Both the position numbers and the translations under genes were made by a program. A stretch of DNA of 64,000 nt from Panopea generosa (Eukaryota > Mollusca > Bivalvia > Adapedonta > Hiatellidae), in contig CM055909.1 in the NCBI GenBank assembly GCA_029582155.1, positions 48,052,412 to 48,116,411 of the forward strand. Direction: 5' to 3'. Positions 28,866 to 39,882 of this stretch are shown one piece after another. The notes below the pieces were generated by a model. It was not told the DNA's origin. It saw only the letters and a list, made by a program, of their open reading frames with translations, and ran no database searches. The first letter of the stretch is position 1. Every line of letters begins with the position of its first letter.

Positions 28866-29470
28866 TGATTGTTAATTTTCATTCTATTGTGGTTCCATGT
28901 CATTCGTCAATGGTAACATGCCATTCAGCAGTGGTTACTTGTCATTCGAAAGTGGTTAAATATCATTCGGCAGTGGTTCCATGTCAATCGACAGTGATTA
29001 TCTGTCATTCGGCAGTGGTTACTTGTCATTCGACAATGATTATCTGTCATTCGGCAGTGGTTACTTGTCATTTGACAATGTTTACACATCATTCGGCAGT
29101 GGTTACATGTCATTCGACAATGTTTACACATCATTCGGTAGTGGTTACTTGTCATTCGGTAGTGGTTACATGCCATTCGACAATATTTACACATCATTCG
29201 GCAGTGGTTACTTGTCATTCGACACTGTTTACACATCATTCGGCAGTGGTTGCATGTCATTCGACAATGTTTACACATCATTCGGAAGTGGTTGCATGTC
29301 ATTCGACAATGTTTACACATCATTCGGAAGTGGTTGCATGTCATTCGACAATGTTTACACATCATTCGGCAGTGGTTACTTGTCATTCGGCAGTGGTTAC
29401 ATGTCATTCGGCAATGTTTACACATCATTCGGCAGTGGTTACTTTTCATTCGGCAGTGGTTATGTGAATA
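28866..29470. repeat. 21-bp minisatellite, ~28 units, with 42-bp higher-order form
   Basis: Unit CATTCGGCAGTGGTTACTTG(T), alternating with CATTCGACAATGTTTACACA(T) to make 42-bp pairs. The seven-codon period without stops leaves at least three plus frames and one minus frame open for 88-200 codons; none has other coding signs. Confidence 0.92.
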
Positions 29471-30424
29471 TGTATATTTTTCTAAGGTTAATGTAACATA
29501 TATTTATGATATGTGATGTCGTAAATATCGCCATGTTCGACCTTTCTGACATCCCAATTAATAGCAGCAAAATCGCGTATTTTTTTTACCTCAGTTGAGT
29601 TATACCTAATTAGAATGTACAGAATAGAAATATATATCAACACGTACACATTTGACGGATGAATGGATTTACAAATGCAAAAATTACGACGAACGCCACA
29701 TTCTGAAAATACTATTGAAAAACGAAAACTTTTTTCTCGATTTTTTCGAAAAAAGGGCTTCAAATAAAATTTACTTAAAAACAAACCAAGCGATTTTTGT
29801 ATAATTTTTATATGATTTTACACAATATATATAGTCTGGCTAAGCAAACTTATGACGAACATTTCAGTCATTTGGCTTAGGAGATGAACGTAGTATCCGT
29901 GTATGATCATTTGATGTTAGATTAAATAAATCTTTATAGATATGCAAGTGTGTGTTCATTAAAAAAGTACAGATTTTTGAAATTTATCAATTACAGGAAA
30001 TTTAAACTTGCTGTTCTTCTGTTGTTAATCCAGCGTCCATCTCTATATTTTCTATTTCGGGATTAACGCCGTTATGTGACTAAAAAGTAACATTGATTCA
30101 AAACGCATTCGATTAAAAAAAACGACTGAACTGTTTCCCATTTAATATGAATTTCTACTCTATTCTACAAATCACGGTATCTAGTACCACATATCAATGA
30201 TTCATATCAAAGATGAAGCCAGTAAATTTTCAGTTTGGCCGGGGGAGGGGTTACGATAGCATTGTCATTTGACGCATCAATCAAACCGGCGCACGCGTCC
30301 TCCACCACACATACGCTGTATGTAGCCTGATTAAATAATGCGTGAATGGACAACTTTTTTTATTATTTTGATATCTGATCTGCTGGCTGGGAAGACGCAA
30401 AATAAAAATATTTCAAAAGCTCCA
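29471..30424. other. Unassigned AT-rich region
   Basis: No gene or named repeat recognised. The open frame 29488-29784 (minus) is low-complexity and unsupported. GGGGGAGGGG at 30240. Confidence 0.4.
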
Positions 30425-30745
30425 TGAAGACTGAGAGTCAAACCAGGTAGATATATACTGAGAGCCATTCAATCTAAAGGTTGACTTCTAAAGGGAAAAC
30501 AAGGTAGATGTAAACTGAAAGCCAAACCATGGAGATGTAAATGTAAGGTAGAATGAAGGCCTAACCACATATAGGTTAACTGATCTCCAAAGCATATACA
30601 AGTAGACTGAGAGTCAAACCATGTAGAGGTTGAGTTAGAGCAAAACAAAGTAGATATAAACTAAGAACCAAATCATGTAAATGAATACAAAGAGCCAAAC
30701 CAAGCTTATTTAGACTAAGAGCCAAACCATGTAGAGGTTATGATG
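30425..30745. repeat. Degenerate relatives of the 52-bp array
   Basis: Loosely spaced units such as GACTGAGAGTCAAACCAGGT, CTGAAAGCCAAACCATGGAG and CTAAGAGCCAAACCATGTAG, matching the core at 25.7-26.2 kb. Probably an old, decayed array of the same family. Confidence 0.6.
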
Positions 30746-31177
30746 TGTTTGTAATCGGATCCTCTTATAAGATTGTAACCCCTAGGCCAAATTTGGTAAC
30801 GTCAGCTTTGTTTGATCAAAATACCAACTTTTTTGAGGCTTTGCTTTATCAAGGCAAACGTGTATAACTTAAGTGTTTTACCAAATACAAGGTATATATC
30901 ATGTACCGATTGATAACCTACATATGCTGTATATCCTGAGATAGGATTTCAGAGCATTCCTTCAGTACTCTGGGATGCAAATTGTCATTTCCAGGGGAGA
31001 CAACTGACAAAGTCAGAATCAGAGTTTGTATCCAGTTATTAATGTGTAGACTGGATTTCCTTCTGGATCTGATGAACCGTAAGTAGTTCGGATTCAAACT
31101 ATCACGAGGTACTTGTCAGGTAATTGATCCTAACATATTTTGCCTTTGTAGTGGTTATATTCTTTGCTTCATAGCCG
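30746..31177. other. Unassigned spacer
   Basis: Nothing recognised. Confidence 0.4.
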
Positions 31178-31460
31178 GGCCTGATAAGCTCAGTCGGTTA
31201 CGCGTCTGACTATCAATTCAGGGGTCGTGAGTTCGAACTCCCGTCTCTGTGATGATTGATATACGACATTGTGTCTCATTATCATTCGTCTCTCATCGGT
31301 GATTCAAGTGGGAAAGTTATCAGTTACTTGCGGAGATGGCGTGTGCTCGAGTAATGGTTGATCCCAGGAAACAGTGGTTAGATTAACTGATCGTCTGTTA
31401 GCCCTCGATAGCATAAAATTATGCTAAATATTCATTCAATCAATCAATCAATCAATCAAT
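31178..31460 (+). repeat. SINE, family D, complete, with (AATC)n tail
   Basis: The tRNA-like head GATAAGCTCAGTCGGTTACG ... GTGAGTTCGAACTCCC is followed by a body (CAGTTACTTGCGGAGATGG, AGGAAACAGTGGTTAG, CTGATCGTCTGTTAGCC) and a tail of repeated CAAT. The head lacks a fully paired acceptor stem, so it is not a tRNA gene. The fragment at 1003-1165 is the same family. Confidence 0.85.
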
Positions 31461-32005
31461 CTTTGCTTCAATATATTGAAGTTTACTACGAGTTTATTTC
31501 GTGAAAAAATAATTTTTTTCTATAGTTTTTCATACTTGATTAAAGTCATGGATGCTTATCCCCTCTACTTATTCCACACCTTGGGATAACAATACGGCAA
31601 CAGCAATATAAGGAGTAACAGATAAACATGTTTCCCACCGACACTCAGTATCACAAGTTGTCTTAATGTTTATCTCCTTCAACATTTAACAGTTTCCATT
31701 AAAAGAAATTTGAGATAGAAATCCCCCATGATCAACAATTGAGTGATACCCGGACCAGCGTCAATTTCTCCTAGAAGATCAAGCGATCCCTCATCATTTG
31801 TATTGCCAATACGAGTGCTTCTATATATGTAAATAATAAGGCTGATTTATTGATGTGAACAACTCAACACCCGATTCTTGAATTTTGAATTGTTAAGCTC
31901 TTTGCATCCAGATGTCCTAATGGTGTGTCCTAATGGGTGTCCATAGTATATAAAAACTAATCCTCCGCTAGTTCCTAATTTTCTATCTACTATTAAACAA
32001 TTAAA
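31461..32005. other. Unassigned AT-rich region
   Basis: Nothing recognised apart from GATGTCCTAATGGTGTGTCC followed by a near repeat, TAATGGGTGTCC, at 31911-31945. Confidence 0.4.
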
Positions 32006-32180
32006 ACACGGTCAAACTTATGTAAGCAGCCACCTCTATTGAGCAGCCACTTGTCTTAAGCACCCATATTTGCTATAACTCATTTATATGCTTTCAGAGC
32101 TGTATTAAGCAACACTCTGTCTTAAAAGACCATTTTTGCTCATTCCATTGACTGGCTGCTTAAGACAGGTTTGAATGTTA
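32006..32180. mobile_element. Palindromic MITE, family 1
   Basis: ACGGTCAAACTTATGTAAGC, AGCCACTTGTCTTAAGC, then GACTGGCTGCTTAAGACAGG and TTTGAATG at the far end. Inverted termini of the form ACxGTCAAACxT...GGTTTGA. Same family as 1928-2105 and 18313-18480. Confidence 0.7.
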
Positions 32181-33298
32181 ATAATAACAACACATTTGTA
32201 TCATTTTTATTACAACACGTTTTTAATATTTATTTCTCTAAAATTTAACACTACTCACAACCTTTTTAACCTTGATAACAAATGTACAGGACAATTTATT
32301 TCAAGTTTATCAAACAAAGTATAACATTGTTTTTCTTGAATTAATAACCATTAATGAACATCAATCAACAGCACTGTATTCCTAATTATATGATACAATT
32401 GTTTTGAGAAAAACCACAAAATGTGTATATCTGGCCCCAGTTTTATTAAACATCTCAAAATGAGATATTTTTTCAACTTTTATTTTTTGAAATGCTATCA
32501 CTTCATTTGCAATGGTCGTTTTACATGTAATTCTTTAACAGAACAAAGGGACATATTTGTTATGGATTGAATTCTGCGAGGCCATTCAATGTGAAATGAG
32601 TTTATGTTAATATTTAGAAAAAAAGATCTGTTTGAATTGATGAAAATCTAGTTTAACATATTTAGTGAAGCCGGGTTCAGGACAGTAGACAGGGGCACCT
32701 GAGACTAAGAGATTAGCTAAGCTAAGATGTTCTTAATTTATCCTTAGGTACTAATTATAAACTCAGGTTTAAATTGAATAAATTTATTCTAAATTTTGTT
32801 ATACGTACAGTCTCTTGAATAACGTAATAACGTAAACAGGCCCATATGCATACATTTGTATTTGCTAAGATGTTTGATTCATGGTAGTCGGGTTGAAATA
32901 GTTAATTTCATTCTAAACGTTTTTTCCTTTAAATTCAGTTAAAAGCTAAACGTTTCTGCTTTTTTAAAATAAAAAAGTAATGTGTATTTTCAAACATAAG
33001 GTTAAGGTTAAAGTTATCTGTATTACATCCTTTTTAAATACCAATTACTCGTAAAACCAATACATCTCTAAGCGGAAAACTATCTCTGTAATCTCAGCTG
33101 ACACCTTGACTAAACTTGATATAATTTATTAGTCTAATATAGTCACCAAACTCTAGATATATCAGGGCTGTGTTCAATAACCTCTTACCTAATTAATGTA
33201 TAAGCTAAGGTTTGATATTAATTGAACGATGTGTTCGCGCTGAATATGTCCAATAACGATGTAGCGTCATCATGGTATATGTTCCCCAAACCGGGCAT
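32181..33298. other. Unassigned AT-rich region up to the gap
   Basis: No gene recognised. 32430-32480 (GGCCCCAGTTTTATTAAACA) resembles 37225-37260 (GGGGCTGGTTTTACTAAACC) and may be a small repeat end. Confidence 0.4.
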
Positions 33299-33798
33299 NN
33301 NNNNNNNNNNNNNNNNNNNNNNNNNNNNNNNNNNNNNNNNNNNNNNNNNNNNNNNNNNNNNNNNNNNNNNNNNNNNNNNNNNNNNNNNNNNNNNNNNNNN
33401 NNNNNNNNNNNNNNNNNNNNNNNNNNNNNNNNNNNNNNNNNNNNNNNNNNNNNNNNNNNNNNNNNNNNNNNNNNNNNNNNNNNNNNNNNNNNNNNNNNNN
33501 NNNNNNNNNNNNNNNNNNNNNNNNNNNNNNNNNNNNNNNNNNNNNNNNNNNNNNNNNNNNNNNNNNNNNNNNNNNNNNNNNNNNNNNNNNNNNNNNNNNN
33601 NNNNNNNNNNNNNNNNNNNNNNNNNNNNNNNNNNNNNNNNNNNNNNNNNNNNNNNNNNNNNNNNNNNNNNNNNNNNNNNNNNNNNNNNNNNNNNNNNNNN
33701 NNNNNNNNNNNNNNNNNNNNNNNNNNNNNNNNNNNNNNNNNNNNNNNNNNNNNNNNNNNNNNNNNNNNNNNNNNNNNNNNNNNNNNNNNNNNNNNNNN
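33299..33798. other. Assembly gap of exactly 500 N
   Basis: 500 consecutive N. The round length indicates a scaffold join of unknown size. Open frames across it are meaningless. Confidence 1.
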
Positions 33799-34160
33799 GT
33801 TGGAGTGGGTTAGTGGTGGGGATGTGGTCATGGTTTATGGGTTGTATATGGCAGCTATTTTTATTGGAAGGGAAAGAAATTTAAATGAATTCCGACTACC
33901 GTTTGAATTTTATATCTCGAGCATGGATTTCCAATATTTTTTATCAGGGTACGTAAATAGCATGCTACATCCACTCCTCACGTCTTTCCTACATCCTCTC
34001 CTTGAGTCTTTCCTACCCTCCTCACACAGTGACATGACATATAAACATATATGATATAAATTACATGATTGGACCTTTTAAAAGTGACCGAGGTAAAAAA
34101 AATTATGATGAGCTTAATTGAAAAAATTATTCAATGTCTGACATGAAGACAGCATTTTAA
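33799..34160. other. Unassigned spacer after the gap
   Basis: A short repeated pair, CTACATCCACTCCTCACGTC and CTACATCCTCTCCTTGAGTC, at 33965-34010. No gene. Confidence 0.4.
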
Positions 34161-34385
34161 GCATGCCACACAGAAATATCACGTCGCAGACACATGGTTT
34201 GATACCCACCCAGTCACATTATACTGACAGCGGGTCGACCATATCTAGAACTAAAAATTCCTCTAAATACAGAACGCAAAGTGAAGAAGCTTCTAGTACC
34301 ATTTCTCAAGTCTTTGGTATGATCCACAGCCTTCTGCATGCATGGCGGACACTCTACCACTAGGCAACCACTGCGGTGCGAATAT
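34161..34385 (-). repeat. tRNA-like dispersed repeat, family E
   Basis: Diverged copy of 2558-2785: CAGACACATGGTTTGATACC, TTATACTGACAGCGGGTCGA, GAAGCTTCTAGTACCATTTC, ending in a tRNA-like head (GGACACTCTACCACTAGG). Confidence 0.65.
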
Positions 34386-34593
34386 CAAGAACAATGTTGT
34401 TAATGCTTATATCAAACATATGCAGGTGGTGAAAACATTCATCCATGTATATTACATCTATTATAACAGTTTATTTCACAAATTATATATAAATATTGAT
34501 TTCAATCCATCACTTATTAATGATATGCTAATTATGTGAGAGTTAATTAGTCACTTTGTACAGGACGGCAATATTTATGATCATCGTAATTAA

Positions 34594-34880
34594 AGGATGT
34601 AAATCAGGATTTTTCAAAAAGTTAAAAATTGACAAAAAATATTTTTTCCGTATATCTTATCAAAACTGTATCTAGATTATATACTCACACTTCTCCATAA
34701 TTTGCCATAAAGATATCCAGCGAAACATGTCAAAATAATGCACTGAAAAGGGATTTCTTAACTTTTCGATATGCCCCCAGCTAAGTGTAAAAAAAATTTT
34801 CTGTTTACAATCACAACATATTTTGTGATGTATTCAAATGAGTCATTTGATTTCATTTTTTATTTCAATTTGATCCGCCA
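34594..34880. repeat. Dispersed repeat shared with 51035-51300
   Basis: Common segments AATCAGGATTTTTCAAAAAG / TATCAGGATTTTTCCAAATT, AACATGTCAAAATAAT, TGATTTCTTA..T and AATGAGTCA.T.GATTTCATTTT, in the same order and orientation. Identity unknown. Confidence 0.55.
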
Positions 34881-35599
34881 TATTTGTTAAATATTATTGA
34901 ATTTGTTTCATCGGAGAAAGAGACAAAATGACAACGTGAAGAATAATTATTGTCAAAGGTCAAAGTGATCAGCACCACATAAGCAGATTACAAAATAATG
35001 CTTTCTGCACCGGAATTAGTCATTTTAAAAATGAATTCTCGGAGCACAAATAATCATATCCAAAATGGACTGCAATAATTATTGTTTTCCATTTCAGATA
35101 TGAATGTGTTGTCCATGACCTAATTATTGTTTTTATGTCTCTGGTGTTATCATACTCAATACACACTGTATAATGTGGACATCATGACACCACTACCTTT
35201 AAAATTATATGAAGTCCCAGTTTCACATAATCTTTAATCTAGCAAAGGGAGCACAACTGACAGACGACATTTCTGGCATTACATCATTATTCAGCTCAAT
35301 CTGAAATTTACAGCAAGTGCTTTTTATGATTCAAGTCGGATACAAAAGTGTAAAAAATATAATATAAAGTGCTGAACACAAACAGTCAAATAAAAAATTG
35401 ACAGAATGAAATATAGTCTGCATATGAATTCGTGGAATAACTTGGAACAGTTACTTAATTGATTTAAATCAGAAAAGCATAACATTTAAGTTGTGTTTTA
35501 ATTATGTTCAAGGTAAAAGCTGAATTACTATCAGCATTAATCTGTCAACATATATATATATACAGTTCTTTAACTCTTTATAAAGAAGGAAAATTAATC
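34881..35599. promoter_or_regulatory. 5' flank of SLC46-like gene 1
   Basis: From about 35400 the sequence is homologous to the 5' flank of gene 2 (39680-39882): TAGTCTGCATATGAATTCGT, GTGGAATAACTTG, AAGTTGTGTTTTAAT, TTTAACTCTTTATAAAG. The duplicated unit therefore included ~200 bp of upstream DNA. TATATATATATACAG at 35550-35566 could be a splice acceptor of a 5' UTR intron. Confidence 0.45.
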
Positions 35600-37055
35600 A
35601 TGTCCTCAGAAAAGGAGAGTCTTATAAAACAGGGAGACAACTCTAAAAGAGAAAGTACTGCTAACTTGATATCTAAGAGACATTTCATATTATTTCCAGC
35701 CATCTTCTTTCAATGTTTTGGGATAGGAATTGTAGGATATGTTCTTAATGAATGGACACAGTACAAAATTAAAACTGTTTACTTTCCAGACGATTCAATG
35801 AAGAACAACATCACAGCCTGTGGTAATAGGAATCACTCCAGTGAAACATATCAAAAATATAAAACAGTCCAACAAGAGACGTCACAATGGATGATCTATT
35901 ACAATTTGGCAATCCAAATCACGTCATGGTCAGTAATATAATACTTCCCAGTTATACAGACACATATGGACGTAAATTTCTCTTTGTTCTATCAACATTT
36001 GGACAATTTATACGTGCCATTGTATTGGTTTTTGTTATCTATACAAATGGAAACTTCATCTATGTGGTGATCGCGTATGGCGTAGGTGGACTTACAGGAA
36101 GCAGCTATGCACTGTTTGTGTAACTTTTTCATTTGTCGCTGATATTACTGTCACAGAAAAGCATCGTGTGGTTGGCGTAGTTATTATTGAAGCTGTTCTC
36201 TTGTTATCTACCATACTCTCTAGCTTGCTCTCTGGTTATCTCATACAAACATTACGTTTTGGATTCTTAAACACAGCTTTGATCAGCAACGTCCTGATAT
36301 CAATCTCATTCTTCATCGTAGTTTTTTTTCTACCAGAGACTTTGAGCAAAGAAAAACGAGTAAAACCAAAGCCTTTCATTCAAACAGCAAAGCGCACATT
36401 TGATTTCTACATCAGCAAAGAATTCAAAGGCAAACGATTATGTTACCTATTGCTCCTTTTATCATTCACTTTCTACCAGCTCTCCAGTTCACACCGATCA
36501 ACGCTAGAGATTTTATATTTTCTAGGACAGCCATTTTGCTGGGATCCAGTAGATATCAGTTATTTCTCTTTTGTAAGGCACTCTGCTATTGCATTCGCTG
36601 GCCTGGGATCTCTAAAGCTTCTACAAAAATGCATGTCCAATGAAGCAATAGCAGTTCTAAGCACAATATCAAATGCAGGATCTTACGTACTGGAAGCCTT
36701 CGCGAAAACCACTTTAATGATCTACATGGTACCCGTCGCGGGTGTTTTTTCGTTTCTGATCACTCCGATGATACGAGGAATAATGTCAAGTATAACTTCA
36801 ACAGACAAACAAGGTTCCATGTTTGCCAGTATAGCTGTGGTAGAAAATATTGCCAGCTTGGTCGGATCCAGCACGCAGAATGCGATTTACTCCGCAACTT
36901 TATCAATAATGAATGGATTTGTGTTCCTTGTGTTGGCAGGGCTGTGTGCTATTAATCTTGTGTTACTCTTGATGTATTGTTATGTTAAGCCCTATGACAA
37001 TGTTTATACTTCAAAAGGAAATGATATTAACAATACTGGAAGCACTCAATTTTAA
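35600..37055 (+). CDS. SLC46-like major facilitator transporter, gene 1 (two frameshifts)
   Basis: Likely a proton-coupled solute carrier of the SLC46 group (folate or lysosomal-solute transporters). Starts MSSEKESLIKQGDN and ends before TAA at 37053-37055. Intronless. Seen: hydrophobic helices throughout; a first extracellular loop with two N-glycosylation sequons flanking a cysteine (NNITACGNRNHS), like the PCFT loop; the major facilitator loop-2/3 signature PSYTDTYGRK; FFLPETLSKEK ahead of the central loop; a second-half loop with GQPFCW. Two one-base deletions relative to gene 2, near 35930 and 36118, split it into three frames. Restoring register would give 485 codons. It may be a pseudogene or carry sequencing errors; the rest of the frame is well kept. 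Substrate unknown. Confidence 0.75.
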
Positions 37056-37569
37056 CATCCTTAACCCACAGAGTAAAAATGATTATGCGAATATTTTTTC
37101 TGTTTTAGTAATTGAGATCACAAACATTTACAAATTTTGACAATCGAGGGGCACATAACCCAAAATATTGTGCTGCTCAACTTGTGCTGCTCGATCAAGA
37201 ACTTGACTAGAAAAAGTAGTGCCCTGGGGCTGGTTTTACTAAACCATGTCAAGATGTGTACAATAAAAAATTCAACAAAACACTACATAGCACAGCACAG
37301 CACACAGCATACGTAGCATAGCATAGCTTAGCTTAGCTTAGCAGAGCAGCGCACAGCTTAGCAGAGCAGCTAGAGCAGAGCAGAACACACACACACACAA
37401 GCATTGCACTCACACAGATTTTGTTTTCTAATTCAAACACACCTGTTTAATCGTACTAATACTATATTACATAACGTATATTTAAACGCCAGCATCATGT
37501 AACACAGGGCTTTTTTCCTGTAAATTTTAAGAGGCCCAAGCCTTCAAGATTACGAAAACACAGCATGCT

Positions 37570-37601
<32 letters not shown>

Positions 37602-37674
37602 ATAGTTATTTTTTTAAAGCTTTAGCAAACTGGAAAATAAAGTGTTTTACTGTCAACATCATGTTCTAACCATT
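37056..37674. repeat. Spacer with degenerate AGC-pentamer tract and a 30-base poly-G run
   Basis: 37290-37400: imperfect AGCAC/AGCAT/AGCTT/AGCAG repeats ending in (AC)n. 37571-37600: thirty consecutive G, able to form G-quadruplexes. 37507-37560 (GGGCTTTTTTCCTGTAAATT) resembles 50135-50165. Confidence 0.7.
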
Positions 37675-37925
37675 AAGGCCATCTTTAAAAAAATATTTGT
37701 TTGCTGTGCTCCAACCCAGTATTTTTTATGTGGGTAGGTAGATAGCTAAATTTTTTTTGGCCAGAGTTTGATTTTGCATAGTTTTTTTTAAGAAAAATGG
37801 ACAGAAATCATAAAAAAATATTAAACGCTTTGAAAGTCAATAAAAATAATTGGGTAGTTGCAATTTTGAGCGAGTAGGTAGGAGCACCGTGCATGGCAAA
37901 CAATTTTTTTTTCAAGGATGGCCTA
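37675..37925. mobile_element. MITE, family 3, with GGCCATC inverted ends
   Basis: Left end AAGGCCATCTTTAAAAAAAT, right end AATTTTTTTTTCAAGGATGG then CCT, which are inverted repeats. Interior GGGTAGGTAGATAGCTAAAT and GCTTTGAAAGTCAATAAAAA shared with 42616-42797. Confidence 0.7.
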
Positions 37926-38420
37926 ATTATCAGATATAACAATAATATTTCATAACCAGTGTTCTTTAATCCACTTATGTAACAAAAATCTACTAAAAAA
38001 CTCATTTTTTTTTTCCAATTTGTAAATTTCATTGGCCTCAATTGGAGGAATAAAAACATATTTTTTTTCATTGATCATCAGCTGAATATCAGCCTCTGTG
38101 TAATGAGGCAAAAATGGCCCAGTTTAAACCAATTCCTTATTTTTTATATGAAAGCCTCAGCTAAATGAAAACAAAAGGAACAAAAATGATGAACTGTATT
38201 TCTGGAATAGATCAGTAATTCAGTGCAGTGCACGGGTAAATCAGGGAGTCTATGTCTCTGGGTAAATTAAGGGGGCCTCACCGATATTACTGGTATGTTT
38301 TTCTACCTAGGTAGTAAAATGCACTTTATATCAAACACCATATATTATGGATTTTCTGTCAAATAACCATGTTATATTTTGTCTCTGTAGTGTAAAACTC
38401 TTTAATTTTGTTGACCAAAT
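37926..38420. other. Unassigned AT-rich spacer
   Basis: Nothing recognised. The minus frame at 37808-38071 lies largely in the MITE and is not a gene. Confidence 0.4.
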
Positions 38421-39427
38421 ACAGTAGAACTTCGATGGCTCAAACTCAATGGGACTGGACAAAATAGTTTGAGTCAAGCCTGGTACAACAATCATTGTAC
38501 ATGTACATGAGCGTGTTATAGAATCGATCAGAATCCCATGTGTATGCTTTAAACAGGTGCAATAAATTATGTAAATGATGCGTATTTCTTGTTTTTTTGG
38601 ATAACCAATAAACCAGAAAAGACATTCCAAATATATTAAATTGTACTACACTACAGTTACTTAATTTATCCTTTTTTTAACACATATACACATGTATAAA
38701 TAGCTATATTTAGCTTTCCGTGTGCGCGAGAACGTAAATGACATGATAATCACACTCCGGTTTACCGGGTCCTTCACCAAGATGCTCGGCAATAGTCAAA
38801 GAGGCTGACTTAGTTATCCTCTCCGCTAACGGGTCCTCCACTAAGTTGGTCAGCCATTTCTTGTTGTTAAATGCGACATTGTGCAATGAGACAGAACTTC
38901 GCATTTCTAACCCTTATAAGGGTAAAATTGTATGCGACACGCTTTACGTTTTAATGTTTGCAATATAAATAGATTTTAATTTGATTTCATCTCAAATCAC
39001 AAATAAACATCAGATTAAGAATCAAATTAACTTAATTACTGAATTATGCGGTATACAATTACAGCAAGCATGTAAACCAATTATAAATACACTCGCCAAA
39101 TTATTATAACTTCTCGCTCTTAAAGACAGTGGGAATATTCTGATGTGTGCAAATTACTTCGCACCTTTGAATGCGTGAATAAACATGGCAAACTTGTCCG
39201 ATTTTCTTTATCTTTGAACAGCTGTTCGACTGAATCTTGTGAAAAATACGGGTAAGTGTGTTGGTGGGACCTAATTTCTAGTGCGACTGTTTGACCTATC
39301 AGTGTTCTAGCCGGCGGTGGTAGAATAATAGAAATTCAATAGGAATTTAGAAGGGACCGGGTAAGTTGTTCGAGCGATCTGTGGTGTTCCAGCCAACCAA
39401 GCTTGACCTATCAAAGTCCTACTGTAC
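38421..39427. mobile_element. Pogo/Tigger-type non-autonomous element, long form (family 4)
   Basis: Left end ACAGTAGAACTTCGATGGCT and right end GACCTATCAAAGTCCTACTG (TA) are inverted repeats. Subterminal blocks GGGACTGGACAAAATAG and GGGACCGGGTAAGTTGTTCG correspond to those of the 210-bp copy at 41391-41601. The ~800-bp interior has no recognisable transposase; a 64-codon minus frame at 38710-38904 is unassigned. Confidence 0.6.
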
Positions 39428-39882
39428 TAAATCATGGCACGGGATAAAGTCACTCATTGGTCAGTATCGGGTAACGCTTAAACACTGACAAATGAAATAG
39501 AAAATGCCCACCTGGTATTAACACATTTCTCATGAATAAAATAAACTACAAGGACGAAATATACCATAATCTTCCTTTTGTGATTCAATAAACAACCTAA
39601 CATTTACTGAACAGAAAGTTAGAGATGGTGCATCTTTAACTGTCAAGTGCTATAAGTGATTCAAGTATAATGATAAGATGACAGAATGCAACTTAGTCTG
39701 CATTTGAATTTATTTGTGGAATAACTTGAAACTATCATTTAAATGATTCAAATCAGAAAAAAAGTATAATATTAAAGTTGTGTTTTAATATTGTGTCATA
39801 TTAACAGTTAAATAACTATGAACATCAAACTGTCGATATATTTCAATTGTTTAACTCTTTTAATAAAGGAGGGCAATAAATC
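39428..39882. promoter_or_regulatory. 5' flank of SLC46-like gene 2
   Basis: From ~39680 it is homologous to the gene 1 upstream region (TAGTCTGCATTTGAATTTAT, GTGGAATAACTTGAAAC, AAGTTGTGTTTTAATATTG, TTTAACTCTTTTAATAAAG). No core promoter motif is certain. Confidence 0.45.

Noticed and set aside
28866-29470. CRISPR-like array
   Set aside because: Units are contiguous 21-bp repeats with no spacers, in animal DNA.
31190-31262. tRNA gene
   Set aside because: It has A- and B-box-like motifs but no paired acceptor stem, and it continues into a SINE body and tail.
33205-34054. Open frames of 208-260 codons
   Set aside because: They run through 500 N and have no real coding content.
38710-38904. 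Transposase remnant inside the long family-4 element
   Set aside because: The 64-codon frame shows no helix-turn-helix or DDE motif I can recognise.
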